Origin: CAIYZT01 sp052387855
GTDB taxonomy: Bacteria; Pseudomonadota; Alphaproteobacteria; Rhodobacterales; Rhodobacteraceae
Length of the DNA stretch: 18,582 nt
Assembly (NCBI GenBank): GCA_052387855.1
Contig: JBQTIT010000116.1
Location: forward strand, 1 to 18,582
Direction: 5' to 3'
The notes below the pieces were generated by a model. That model worked only from the letters and a program-made list of their open reading frames with translations. It had not been told where the DNA came from and did not search any database. Position numbers and translations under genes: made by a program. Below, one piece after another: positions 6,850 through 13,025 of the stretch (its first letter is position 1; every line of letters begins with the position of its first letter).

Positions 6850-7137
6850 ATGGCTCACCAAATTGACTGTATTGAGAAAGACGACCGTAACAGCCCTACC
6901 GAGGCTATCCAGTTCGTGGGTGGCAGAAATCCTGACGGAACCAGGTGGCGAATATCCCAGAAAGAGGCAATCGCTGGAATAGAAACAGGCAAATGGTCAT
7001 TCTTTGTGTCTGTTCGTGGAGATCGCGTGAACGTCATCGTCTCTGTCAGCCGATTTGGGAATAAGTACATAAAGACTGTCGCTGATGGCGACAGCCCGAA
7101 CAATTTGCTCAACTTAGCGCATTGCGCGCTGATTTGA
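6850..7137 (+). CDS. Small DUF3892-like protein of unknown function
   Basis: The 95-residue product has no signal peptide or membrane segment. It shows the pattern I associate with DUF3892: an N-terminal strand (HQIDCIEKDD), GGRNPDGTRWRISQKEAIAGIETG (about 24-47), a strand-rich middle (FFVSVRGDRVNVIVSVSR) and a C-terminal YIKTVADGDSPNNLLNLAHC. The family assignment is from memory of this pattern, and no biochemical function is known to me. A textbook AGGAGG (6839-6844) lies five bases before the ATG, stronger than the sites of most neighbours. Base composition and codon use are visibly less GC-biased than in ilvE or the downstream fusion gene, indicating transfer. It is the only gene inside the insert at the end of ilvE, hence its only protein cargo. 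Confidence 0.8.
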   Translation: MAHQIDCIEKDDRNSPTEAIQFVGGRNPDGTRWRISQKEAIAGIETGKWSFFVSVRGDRVNVIVSVSRFGNKYIKTVADGDSPNNLLNLAHCALI

Positions 7138-7161
7138 CCTAACTAGTGTGGGGGCAGGTTT

Positions 7162-7184
7162 GGGGGGCGTAAAAACGCGCCCCC
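7162..7184 (+). terminator. Hairpin after the DUF3892-like gene
   Basis: A G-rich arm (GGGGGGCGT, 7162-7170) pairs, with one bulged base, to ACGCGCCCCC at about 7175-7184, and a short outer pairing AACTAG (7141-7146) / CTAGTT (7192-7197) closes around it. There is no good T-tract, so it may be a weak terminator or an mRNA-stabilising structure. Confidence 0.4.
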
Positions 7185-7289
7185 TCATTCCCTAGTTGCC
7201 GCCTAGGTTAGAGCGGTGTTGGGGCTTAGGTCGGGAAATAATAGCCGTTCGCTTTGGGATATCTGGAAAAGACCTGTCGCGGTCTGCTT

Positions 7290-7334
7290 ACCCGCCGCGT
7301 CGCCACCGAATACGAAAGGCTGGTGCGGGCGTGA
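7290..7334 (+). repeat. 45-bp direct repeat, right copy (displaced ilvE end)
   Basis: It is identical to 6452-6496 and still ends in the ilvE stop codon, but has no reading frame in front of it that belongs to ilvE. Host-like GC-rich sequence and a terminator follow. It marks the right boundary of the insert, attR-like. Confidence 0.95.
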
Positions 7335-7415
7335 CATTCCGCACCCGCCCGCCCGCCCGCCCGGTCTGCCGCGTGGCAGGCCCGGCCGGCCGTCGCGGCC
7401 CGACAGCGCCCTTTC

Positions 7416-7446
7416 CCGCCCCGCTCGCCGGGGCGGTTCATTTTTT
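7416..7446 (+). terminator. Rho-independent terminator, probably the original ilvE terminator
   Basis: An 8-bp perfect stem CCGCCCCG (7416-7423) / CGGGGCGG (7429-7436) with a 5-base loop is followed by TTCATTTTTT. It lies 82 bp after the right 45-bp repeat; without the insert it would lie about 80 bp after the ilvE stop codon, a normal place for that gene's terminator. Confidence 0.8.
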
Positions 7447-7513
7447 ACTAAAAATCCCTTCGCTCTGCCCCGACGCCCTGCTAGCAATGGGCCGGACACA
7501 GGGAGAGAACGCC

Positions 7514-9523
7514 ATGACCATCCGCTGGGGCATCATCGGGCCGGGCGCCATCGCCCACAACTTCGCGGATGGGCTGGCGCAATCCACCTCTGGCCGCCTC
7601 GTCGCCATCGCCTCGCGCGATGCGGCGCGGCGGGCGGCCTTTGCTGACCGCTACGGCCTTCCCGCCGCCGCGCGCCACGCCAGCACCGAGGCGCTTCTTG
7701 CCGACCCGCAGGTCGACGCGGTCTATGTCTCCACCCCCCATCCCTGGCATGCCGAACTGTCCATCGCCGCCCTGCGCGCCGGCAAGCATGTGCTGTGCGA
7801 AAAGCCTGCCGGCATGAACGCGGCCGAGGTTGTGGCGGTGACCGAGGTCGCGGCGCAAGAGCGGCGCTTCTTCATGGAAGCCTACATGTACCGCTGCCAT
7901 CCGCAGATCGACCGGGTGCTGGCCCTGATCGCGGCGGGGGAAATCGGCACACCCCAGCACATCGAAACCCGCTTCGGCTTTGACGCGCCCTATCGCGAAG
8001 GCTCGCGGCTGTACGATCCGGCGCTGGGCGGCGGCGGCATTCTGGATGTGGGCGGCTATCCGGTCTCGCTGGCCCGCCTGATCGCCGGGGCGGCGGTGGG
8101 CCAGCCCTTTGCCGATCCGGTCCTGGTCAAGGGCATCGGCACGCTCGCCCCCACCGGGGTCGACGCGGTGGCGCACGGGCTCTTGACCTTCGCCTCCGGC
8201 TTCACGGCGGAAATCGCCGTGGCCGTGGCCCGCACCATGGACAACCGGGCGGTGATCACCGGCACCGGGGGGCGCATCGTGATCGACGATCCCTGGGTGC
8301 CCGGCCGCAATGCCGGCCCCTCGGACGCCTGGCTGCACATCACCAGCGGCGGGCAGACACGGACCGAGGCGATCCGCGATCCGCGCATGCTCTTCGCCTT
8401 CGAGGCCGAGGCCGTCAGCCGCGCCATCGCCGCAGGCCTGCTTCAGGCCCCCCACCCCGCCCCCAGCCACGCCGACAGCATCGGCAACGCCGAAACGCTC
8501 GACCGCTGGCGGGCCCAGGTCGGCGTCGTGACCGTTGCCGAAAAGCCGGCCAGCAACCGCCCCCTGCCCGGCGTCCTGCCAAAACGCCTGCCGGCGATGC
8601 CGATGATCACCCTGCCGGGCGTGACGCGCCCGATCTCGAAGCTGATCCTGGGCTGCGACAACCGCGGCACCCTTGCCGAAGGCGCCGTGGTCTGGGACGC
8701 CTGGATCGAGGCGGGCGGCAATGCCTTTGACACCGCCTTTGTCTATGGCGCCGGGCTGCACGAAAAGGTGCTGGGCGAGTGGATCCGCGCGCGCGGCCTG
8801 GCCGGCAGCGTCCATGTCATCGCCAAGGGCGCCCACACGCCCTATTGCCTTCCCGATGCCATCGCCGCGCAGCTTGACCTCTCGCTGGAGCGTCTGCAAC
8901 TGCCCTCGGTCCCGATCTACATCCTGCACCGCGACAACCCGGCGGTTCCCGCCGGCGAATTCGTCGATGCGCTGAACCGGCTGAAGGCGGCCGGCAGGAT
9001 CGGCATCTTCGGCGGCTCGAACTGGTCGCCCGCCCGGGTGGCCGAGGCCAATGCCTATGCCGCCGCCAGGGGGCTTGAGCCGTTCCGCATCCTCAACAAC
9101 AACCTGTCGCTGGCGGTGATGGAGCGGCCGGTCTGGGACGGCTGTATCACCTCGAACACGCCCGAGACGCTGGCCACCCTGCGCGCGGGCGGGCTCGTCC
9201 ATCTGTCCTGGTCCAGCCAGGCGCGCGGCTATTTCCTGCCCGCCGCGCTGCGGGGCCGCCTGCCGGCTGACACCGCGCCCGAAACCTGCTTTGGCAGCCC
9301 CGCCAACGCCGAGCGCCGCGCCCGCGCCGAATCCCTTGCGGCCGAGCGTGGCGTCTCGGCGCACAACATCGCCACCGCCTGGGTGCTGGGCCAATCCTTT
9401 CCCTCGCTGGCCCTGATCGGCCCGCGCAGCCCCGGCGAGATCGCCTCGACCCTGCCCGGCGCCGCGCTGACCCTTTCGGCGGTCGAGATTGCCTGGCTCA
9501 ACCTCGAAGCGGCCACCAGGTAG
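7514..9523 (+). CDS. Fused Gfo/Idh/MocA oxidoreductase - aldo/keto reductase
   Basis: This 669-residue protein joins two NAD(P)-dependent enzymes. Residues 1 to about 345 form a Gfo/Idh/MocA dehydrogenase: Rossmann motif GIIGPGAIA (6-14), CEKPAGMN (95-102) with the conserved lysine K97, MYRCHPQ (125-131) and GGGGILDVGGYP (172-183). Residues about 365-669 are an aldo/keto reductase barrel with the complete catalytic tetrad D406 and Y411 (FDTAFVYGAG), K438 (VIAKGAHTP) and H472 (YILHRDNP). Such pairs act on sugars, inositols or sugar-derived aldehydes; the fusion suggests an intermediate passed between two redox steps, but the substrate is unknown. The ATG at 7514 follows AGGGAGAG closely; longer in-frame starts would translate through the terminator and the 45-bp repeat. 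The gene seems to stand alone, ending before a bidirectional terminator. Confidence 0.92.
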   Translation: MTIRWGIIGPGAIAHNFADGLAQSTSGRLVAIASRDAARRAAFADRYGLPAAARHASTEALLADPQVDAVYVSTPHPWHAELSIAALRAGKHVLCEKPAGMNAAEVVAVTEVAAQERRFFMEAYMYRCHPQIDRVLALIAAGEIGTPQHIETRFGFDAPYREGSRLYDPALGGGGILDVGGYPVSLARLIAGAAVGQPFADPVLVKGIGTLAPTGVDAVAHGLLTFASGFTAEIAVAVARTMDNRAVITGTGGRIVIDDPWVPGRNAGPSDAWLHITSGGQTRTEAIRDPRMLFAFEAEAVSRAIAAGLLQAPHPAPSHADSIGNAETLDRWRAQVGVVTVAEKPASNRPLPGVLPKRLPAMPMITLPGVTRPISKLILGCDNRGTLAEGAVVWDAWIEAGGNAFDTAFVYGAGLHEKVLGEWIRARGLAGSVHVIAKGAHTPYCLPDAIAAQLDLSLERLQLPSVPIYILHRDNPAVPAGEFVDALNRLKAAGRIGIFGGSNWSPARVAEANAYAAARGLEPFRILNNNLSLAVMERPVWDGCITSNTPETLATLRAGGLVHLSWSSQARGYFLPAALRGRLPADTAPETCFGSPANAERRARAESLAAERGVSAHNIATAWVLGQSFPSLALIGPRSPGEIASTLPGAALTLSAVEIAWLNLEAATR

Positions 9524-9551
9524 GGCCCTCCGCCCATTCACTTTGGCAAAA

Positions 9552-9603
9552 TATCCTCCGGGGGAGGCGCCTTTGCCAAAGGCGCCCGGGGGTGGAAAAC
9601 CCC
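9552..9603. terminator. Bidirectional terminator-like intergenic palindrome
   Basis: Between the convergent fusion gene and permease gene, GGCGCCTTT (9566-9574) pairs perfectly with AAAGGCGCC (9578-9586) around a GCC loop. It is flanked by ATATCCTCCGGGGG on one side and CCCGGGGGTGGAAAACCCCC on the other, giving a second short hairpin (GGGGG/CCCCC). From memory this word combination is a common intergenic element in Rhodobacteraceae and could terminate both converging transcripts. Confidence 0.6.
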
Positions 9604-9616
9604 CGCTCTGGCCCGG

Positions 9617-10417
9617 TCAGCCACCCGCCTGCGCCAAGAGCCTGATCGCCATCCCCAGGCAAACCAGAACCAGCAGCGGCCGGATCGCCCCCGCCCCGCG
9701 CCGCAGCGCCGTCCGGGCCCCCAGGCTCGCCCCGGCCACCTGCGCCGCCGCCATCGCCAGCCCCAGCGCCCAGAGCACCTGCCCGCCCAGCGCAAAGACC
9801 ACCAGCGCGCCAAAGTTCGAGGCAAGGTTCAGGAACTTGGTGTGCGCGGTCGCCTTCAGCAGGCCCTGTCCGGCCAGCATCACAAAGGCGATCATGAACA
9901 GGCTGCCGGTGCCGGGGCCGAAAAAGCCGTCGTAAAACCCCAGCGCCGGCACCACCAGCACCGCAAAGCCCAGCGGGGCCAGAGACCGGGGGCGGTCTGC
10001 ATCCGCCAGGCCGGGCTTCAGCCCGAAATACAGCGCCGCGCCGATCAGGAGCCAGGGCATGACCAGGCGCAGCACATCGGGCGGCAGCACCTGTGCCAGC
10101 AACCCCCCGCAGCCAGCCGCAAGCGCGGCCAGGGCGGCCAGGCGCCATTGCCCGCGCAGATCGACCAACCCCGCCCGCGCATAGGCCAGCGCGGCGGTGC
10201 CAGCGCCAAAGCTGCCCTGCAACTTGTTGGTGGCCAGCGCCTGCACCGGGCTCAGCCCGCAGAGCAGCAGCACCGGCACCGTGATCAGCCCGCCGCCCCC
10301 GGCGATGGCATCGACAAAGCCGGCCACAAAGGCCGCCAGGATCAGGACCGCGACAAGCTCCGGCCCAAGGTCAATCAAGGTCGAACCGACAAGGCAGGGC
10401 CCCGACCGCCGGAACAA
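9617..10417 (-). CDS. TSUP (TauE/SafE) family membrane permease
   Basis: The product is a hydrophobic protein of about 253-266 residues with seven to eight predicted membrane segments. It shows the TSUP signature near the N-terminus, GFVDAIAGGGGLITVPVLLLCGLSPVQALATNKLQG (about 33-68), and the matching half-repeat GFYDGFFGPGTGSLFMIAFVMLAGQGLLKATAHTKFLN in the second half. Family members move sulfite, sulfoacetate, taurine-derived sulfonates or other organic anions across the inner membrane; the substrate here cannot be assigned. The start is uncertain: TTG at 10417 (266 residues) or TTG at 10378 (253 residues, beginning next to the first membrane segment); neither has a clear ribosome-binding site. 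It begins 6 bp after the serB stop and is probably co-transcribed with it. Confidence 0.88.
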   Translation of the reverse strand: MFRRSGPCLVGSTLIDLGPELVAVLILAAFVAGFVDAIAGGGGLITVPVLLLCGLSPVQALATNKLQGSFGAGTAALAYARAGLVDLRGQWRLAALAALAAGCGGLLAQVLPPDVLRLVMPWLLIGAALYFGLKPGLADADRPRSLAPLGFAVLVVPALGFYDGFFGPGTGSLFMIAFVMLAGQGLLKATAHTKFLNLASNFGALVVFALGGQVLWALGLAMAAAQVAGASLGARTALRRGAGAIRPLLVLVCLGMAIRLLAQAGG

Positions 10418-10423
10418 GCCGGC

Positions 10424-11302
10424 TCAGCATGGCGCGAACTCGTCCCGCGCGTAGCCTTGCAGGTACAAGAGCGCCGTCAGATCGCCGTGGTTGACCCGCA
10501 GCGAACACTCGGCCGCGACGGCGGGCTTGGCATGCAGCGCCACCCCTGCCCCTGCCAGCCCCAGCATGCCCAGATCGTTGGCCCCATCCCCCACCGCCAT
10601 CGCCTCGGCCGGGGTGATCCCCAGCCGCGCGGCGACCTCTTGCAGCGCCTCGACCTTGGCCGCGCGGCCGAGGATCGGCATCGCGACAGCCCCCGTCAGC
10701 ACCCCGCCCCGGGCCAGCAGGCGGTTGGCGCGGTGCTCGTCAAAGCCAAGCCGCGCCGCGATCGGCCCGGCAAAGGCGGTGAACCCGCCCGAGACCAGCA
10801 CCGCATGGCCGCCCGCAGCCTTGATCGTCGCGAGCAGCGCCGGGCCGCCCGGCATCAGCGTGATGCGGTCGGCCAGAACCCGCCCGATCACCGCCTCTGG
10901 CAGACCCTTCAAAAGCCCCACCCGCTCGATCAGCGCGGCCTCGAAATCCAGCTCGCCATTCATCGCCCGCGCGGTGATCGCCGCCACATGCGCCCCGACG
11001 CCGGCCTCGTCGGCAAGCTCGTCGATGCATTCCTGCTCGATCATCGTGCTGTCCATGTCCGCGACCAAGAGCCGCTTGCGCCGCCCCTCGGCCGGTTGCA
11101 CGGCCAGATCGACGGACAGCGCCTGAAGCTCGGCCCAGACCTGCCACAGGTTCGCCGGCACCTCGGCCAGGGCAAACTCGGCGGCAACGCCGGGGTCAAG
11201 CCAGCGCGCATCGCCCCCGCCCCAGGCATTGCGCAGCGCCTCAACCATGGCGCGGCTCAGCACCGGGGTTTCGGGAATGGTCAGCAGGGTGGCGATGAAC
11301 AT
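10424..11302 (-). CDS. serB: Phosphoserine phosphatase
   Basis: SerB removes phosphate from O-phosphoserine, the last step of serine synthesis. The 292-residue product is a HAD-superfamily enzyme: nucleophile motif DMDST with D82 and D84, SGGFTAF with S171 and ILGRAAKVEAL with K216, and Mg2+-binding GDGANDLGML with D239 and D243. Residues 1-75 form the N-terminal extension common in proteobacterial SerB. The ATG at 11302 was chosen because the family N-terminus (MFIATLLTIP) begins there; the open frame continues to 11416 but into the divergent serB-serC promoter region. It is divergent from serC, placing two serine-pathway genes on either side of one control region, and probably shares a transcript with the TSUP permease. 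Confidence 0.96.
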   Translation of the reverse strand: MFIATLLTIPETPVLSRAMVEALRNAWGGGDARWLDPGVAAEFALAEVPANLWQVWAELQALSVDLAVQPAEGRRKRLLVADMDSTMIEQECIDELADEAGVGAHVAAITARAMNGELDFEAALIERVGLLKGLPEAVIGRVLADRITLMPGGPALLATIKAAGGHAVLVSGGFTAFAGPIAARLGFDEHRANRLLARGGVLTGAVAMPILGRAAKVEALQEVAARLGITPAEAMAVGDGANDLGMLGLAGAGVALHAKPAVAAECSLRVNHGDLTALLYLQGYARDEFAPC

Positions 11303-11363
11303 TTCCGGGCGGCCCCATGTCGCACAGTCGGCATGAAGTGCCGCCCTACGACACTTTTTCGCC

Positions 11364-11392
11364 TTGCACCACCCCCGCAAAGCCCTTATCCC
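11364..11392 (+). promoter_or_regulatory. Putative serC promoter
   Basis: TTGCAC (11364-11369) and TATCCC (11387-11392) are separated by 17 bp. The predicted leader of about 45 bases holds a small stem (CCCTT/AAGGG) and GGAAGG before the serC ATG. The 141-bp divergent region to serB has no obvious long operator dyad. Confidence 0.35.
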
Positions 11393-11443
11393 CGTCCTTG
11401 GGACACCCTTCCCCAACGAAGGGCCTTTAGCTGGAAGGCTACC

Positions 11444-12601
11444 ATGACAGACCTGACCCCACCGGCCGCGCGCCCGGCAAATCCGCGCTTTTCATCCGGC
11501 CCCTGCGCCAAGATCCCCCAATTTTCGCTGAACATGCTGTCGGACGCGCCGCTGGGCCGTTCGCACCGCGCCGCCATCGGCAAGGCCAAGCTGAAAGAGG
11601 CGATCGACCTTACCCGCGAGGTCCTGGGCGTGCCGGCGGACTACCGCATCGGCATCGTGCCCGCCTCGGACACCGGCGCTGTGGAAATGGCGCTGTGGAG
11701 CCTTCTTGGCCCCCGCCCGGTCGAGATGCTCGCCTGGGAAAGCTTTGGCGAGGGATGGGTGAGCGATGTTGTCAAGCAGCTCAGGCTGCCGGCCAAGGTT
11801 CGTATCGCGCCCTATGGCCAGATCGTGAATTTCGCCGAGGTCGATTTTGACAGCGATGTGGTCTTTACCTGGAACGGCACCACCTCGGGCTGCCGCCTGC
11901 CGAACGGCGATGCCATCCCGGAGGGCCGTCAGGGCCTGACGATCTGTGATGCCACCAGCGCCGCCTTTGCGATGGAGCTGCCCTGGGACAAGCTGGATGT
12001 CACGACCTTTTCCTGGCAAAAGGTGCTGGGCGGCGAGGGGGCGCATGGCATGCTGATCCTGTCGCCCCGCGCGGTTGCGCGGTTGGAAACCCATACCCCC
12101 GCCTGGCCCCTGCCCAAGATCTTTCGCCTGACCGCCAAGGGCAAGCTGATCGAGGGCATCTTTCAGGGCGAGACGATCAACACCCCGTCCATGCTCGCGG
12201 TCGAGGATTACCTGGTCGCGCTGAAATGGGCGCAATCGGTCGGCGGACTGCCGGGCCTGGTCGCCCGCGCCGCCGCCAATGCCCGCGTGGTCTGGGATTT
12301 CTGCGCGCAGAACCCCTGGCTGAAAAACCTGGCCGCGACGGCGGAGATTGCCTCCACCACCTCGGTCTGCCTGCGGTTCGACGATGCGCGCATCACGGAC
12401 GGCGAGGTCTTTGCCAAGGCGGTCGCCAAGCGGCTGGACAAGGCCGGGGTCGCCCATGACATCGGCGCCTATCGCGATGCGCCGCCGGGCCTGCGCATCT
12501 GGTGCGGCTCGACGGTGGAAACCGCCGATGTCGCCGCCCTGATGCCCTGGATCGCCCATGCCTTCGCGGTTGAGATCGCCGCGCAGGCGCAGGCCGCCTG
12601 A
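11444..12601 (+). CDS. serC: Phosphoserine aminotransferase
   Basis: SerC transfers an amino group from glutamate to 3-phosphohydroxypyruvate, giving phosphoserine; the same enzyme can serve vitamin B6 synthesis. The 385-residue product belongs to the SerC subgroup found in many alphaproteobacteria. It shows RFSSGPCAKIP (15-25), substrate and cofactor residues in PASDTGAVEMALW (73-85), WNGTTSGCRLP (143-153), PLP-contacting D169 in ICDATSA and the PLP-binding K193 in FSWQKVLGGEGAHG. The ATG at 11444 follows GGAAGG. The gene is followed by serA after a 424-bp gap; that gap contains two short sequences in which the last ten or so codons of serC are fused to the first codons of serA. Confidence 0.96.
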   Translation: MTDLTPPAARPANPRFSSGPCAKIPQFSLNMLSDAPLGRSHRAAIGKAKLKEAIDLTREVLGVPADYRIGIVPASDTGAVEMALWSLLGPRPVEMLAWESFGEGWVSDVVKQLRLPAKVRIAPYGQIVNFAEVDFDSDVVFTWNGTTSGCRLPNGDAIPEGRQGLTICDATSAAFAMELPWDKLDVTTFSWQKVLGGEGAHGMLILSPRAVARLETHTPAWPLPKIFRLTAKGKLIEGIFQGETINTPSMLAVEDYLVALKWAQSVGGLPGLVARAAANARVVWDFCAQNPWLKNLAATAEIASTTSVCLRFDDARITDGEVFAKAVAKRLDKAGVAHDIGAYRDAPPGLRIWCGSTVETADVAALMPWIAHAFAVEIAAQAQAA

Positions 12602-12608
12602 AAACCCG

Positions 12609-12667
12609 CCCCGGACCTGATCCGGGGCCTCCCTTGATCACCCGAGGTCCCGGGTCAGGCCCGGGAC
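12609..12667. repeat. Double-hairpin intergenic repeat after serC
   Basis: Two adjacent perfect stems lie just after the serC stop: CCCCGGA/TCCGGGG (12609-12615 with 12621-12627) and GTCCCGGG/CCCGGGAC (12647-12654 with 12660-12667). The word GAGGTCCCGGGTC..GGGAC is, from memory, a very common palindromic repeat in alphaproteobacterial intergenic DNA. There is no T-tract; it could still slow or end serC transcription. Confidence 0.6.
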
Positions 12668-12697
12668 GCGTTGTACCCGAACATACAGGTTCCTAAA

Positions 12698-12772
12698 ATG
12701 CCCCGCGTTCCCGTCTCCGACGACCTTTCCGAAACCGCCCATGCCTTCGCGGTTGAGATGACCGCGCAATAG
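12698..12772 (+). pseudogene. Chimeric serA'-'serC mini-ORF, copy A (24 codons)
   Basis: The first 14 codons (MPRVPVSDDLSETA) match the start of serA with two changes and a missing codon; the next ten (HAFAVEMTAQ) match the end of serC, then TAG. The join falls at the shared bases CGCC in serA (ACCGCCG) and serC (ATCGCCC). The ribosome-binding region in front is degenerate (ACAGGTTCCTAAA), so translation is doubtful. It is probably a decayed by-product of a duplication of the serC-serA junction. Confidence 0.75.
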
Positions 12773-12784
12773 CAGCCCCTTCGC

Positions 12785-12838
12785 GGTGGGGTAGAACCCC
12801 ACCCTACCCCATCCAGTAGGGTGGGGTTCCACCCCACC
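12785..12838. repeat. 22-bp inverted repeat between serC and serA, copy 1
   Basis: Arm 12785-12806 (beginning GGTGGGGTAGAACCCC) and arm 12817-12838 (beginning TAGGGTGGGGTTCC) pair at 21 of 22 positions around a 10-base loop; each arm is itself partly palindromic. It can fold as one long stem or as two small hairpins. Nearly the same element recurs at 12951-13004. Confidence 0.85.
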
Positions 12839-12860
12839 ATTCCCCGACAGGAGTCCCCCC

Positions 12861-12938
12861 ATGTCCCCCCGCGTTCTCGTTTCCGACGACCTTTCCGAAA
12901 CCGCCCATGCCTTCGCGGCCGAGATCGCCGCGCAATAG
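12861..12938 (+). pseudogene. Chimeric serA'-'serC mini-ORF, copy B (25 codons)
   Basis: Fifteen codons identical to the start of serA except one (MSPRVLVSDDLSETA; serA has E at position 10) run straight into ten codons like the end of serC (HAFAAEIAAQ), then TAG. The sequence GACAGGAGT before the ATG is the same as that in front of serA, so this peptide may well be translated. The copy lies 165 bp ahead of the true serA start. It is either a harmless relic of tandem duplication or a small leader peptide ahead of serA. Confidence 0.75.
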
Positions 12939-12950
12939 CAGCCCCTTCGC

Positions 12951-13004
12951 GGTGGGGCAGAACCCCACCCTACCCCATCCCGTAGGGTGGGGTTCCACCC
13001 CACC
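12951..13004. repeat. 22-bp inverted repeat between serC and serA, copy 2
   Basis: Arms 12951-12972 and 12983-13004 match the first copy with a few changes in arm 1 and loop, and again pair almost completely. It ends 21 bp before the serA ATG, just upstream of its ribosome-binding site (GACAGGAGT), so it could affect read-through or mRNA stability for serA. Confidence 0.85.
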
Positions 13005-13025
13005 AATCCCCGACAGGAGTCCCCC

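Larger units (their letters stand above)
6452..7334 (+). mobile_element. Small integrated element at the 3' end of ilvE, no recombinase
   Basis: A segment with an 838-bp period is bracketed by perfect 45-bp direct repeats, one of which is the end of ilvE. The interior (6497-7289) is visibly poorer in G+C, about 45-50% by eye against roughly two-thirds around it. It contains a promoter, one small gene with an unusually strong ribosome-binding site, a 14-bp inverted repeat pair, a hairpin after the gene and a DnaA-box-like TTATCCACA near the left edge. After the right repeat the host-like GC-rich sequence resumes, with a strong terminator that would fit ilvE. Integration at the 3' end of a gene, with regeneration of that end, is the classic outcome of tyrosine-recombinase insertion. 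No integrase is encoded, so movement would have to be in trans, or this is a remnant. Confidence 0.7.

Noticed and set aside
6855..7112. 85-residue minus-strand frame opposite the DUF3892-like gene
   Set aside because: No good ribosome-binding site; the plus-strand gene has AGGAGG and a family-like pattern.
7196..7513. Upstream extension of the oxidoreductase-fusion frame
   Set aside because: It would translate the right 45-bp repeat and a rho-independent terminator; the Rossmann fold begins directly at the ATG at 7514.
9842..11443. Long upstream extension of the serC frame (to 919 residues)
   Set aside because: The extension is antisense to the permease gene and serB and has no recognisable domain; the true serC start has a ribosome-binding site at 11444.
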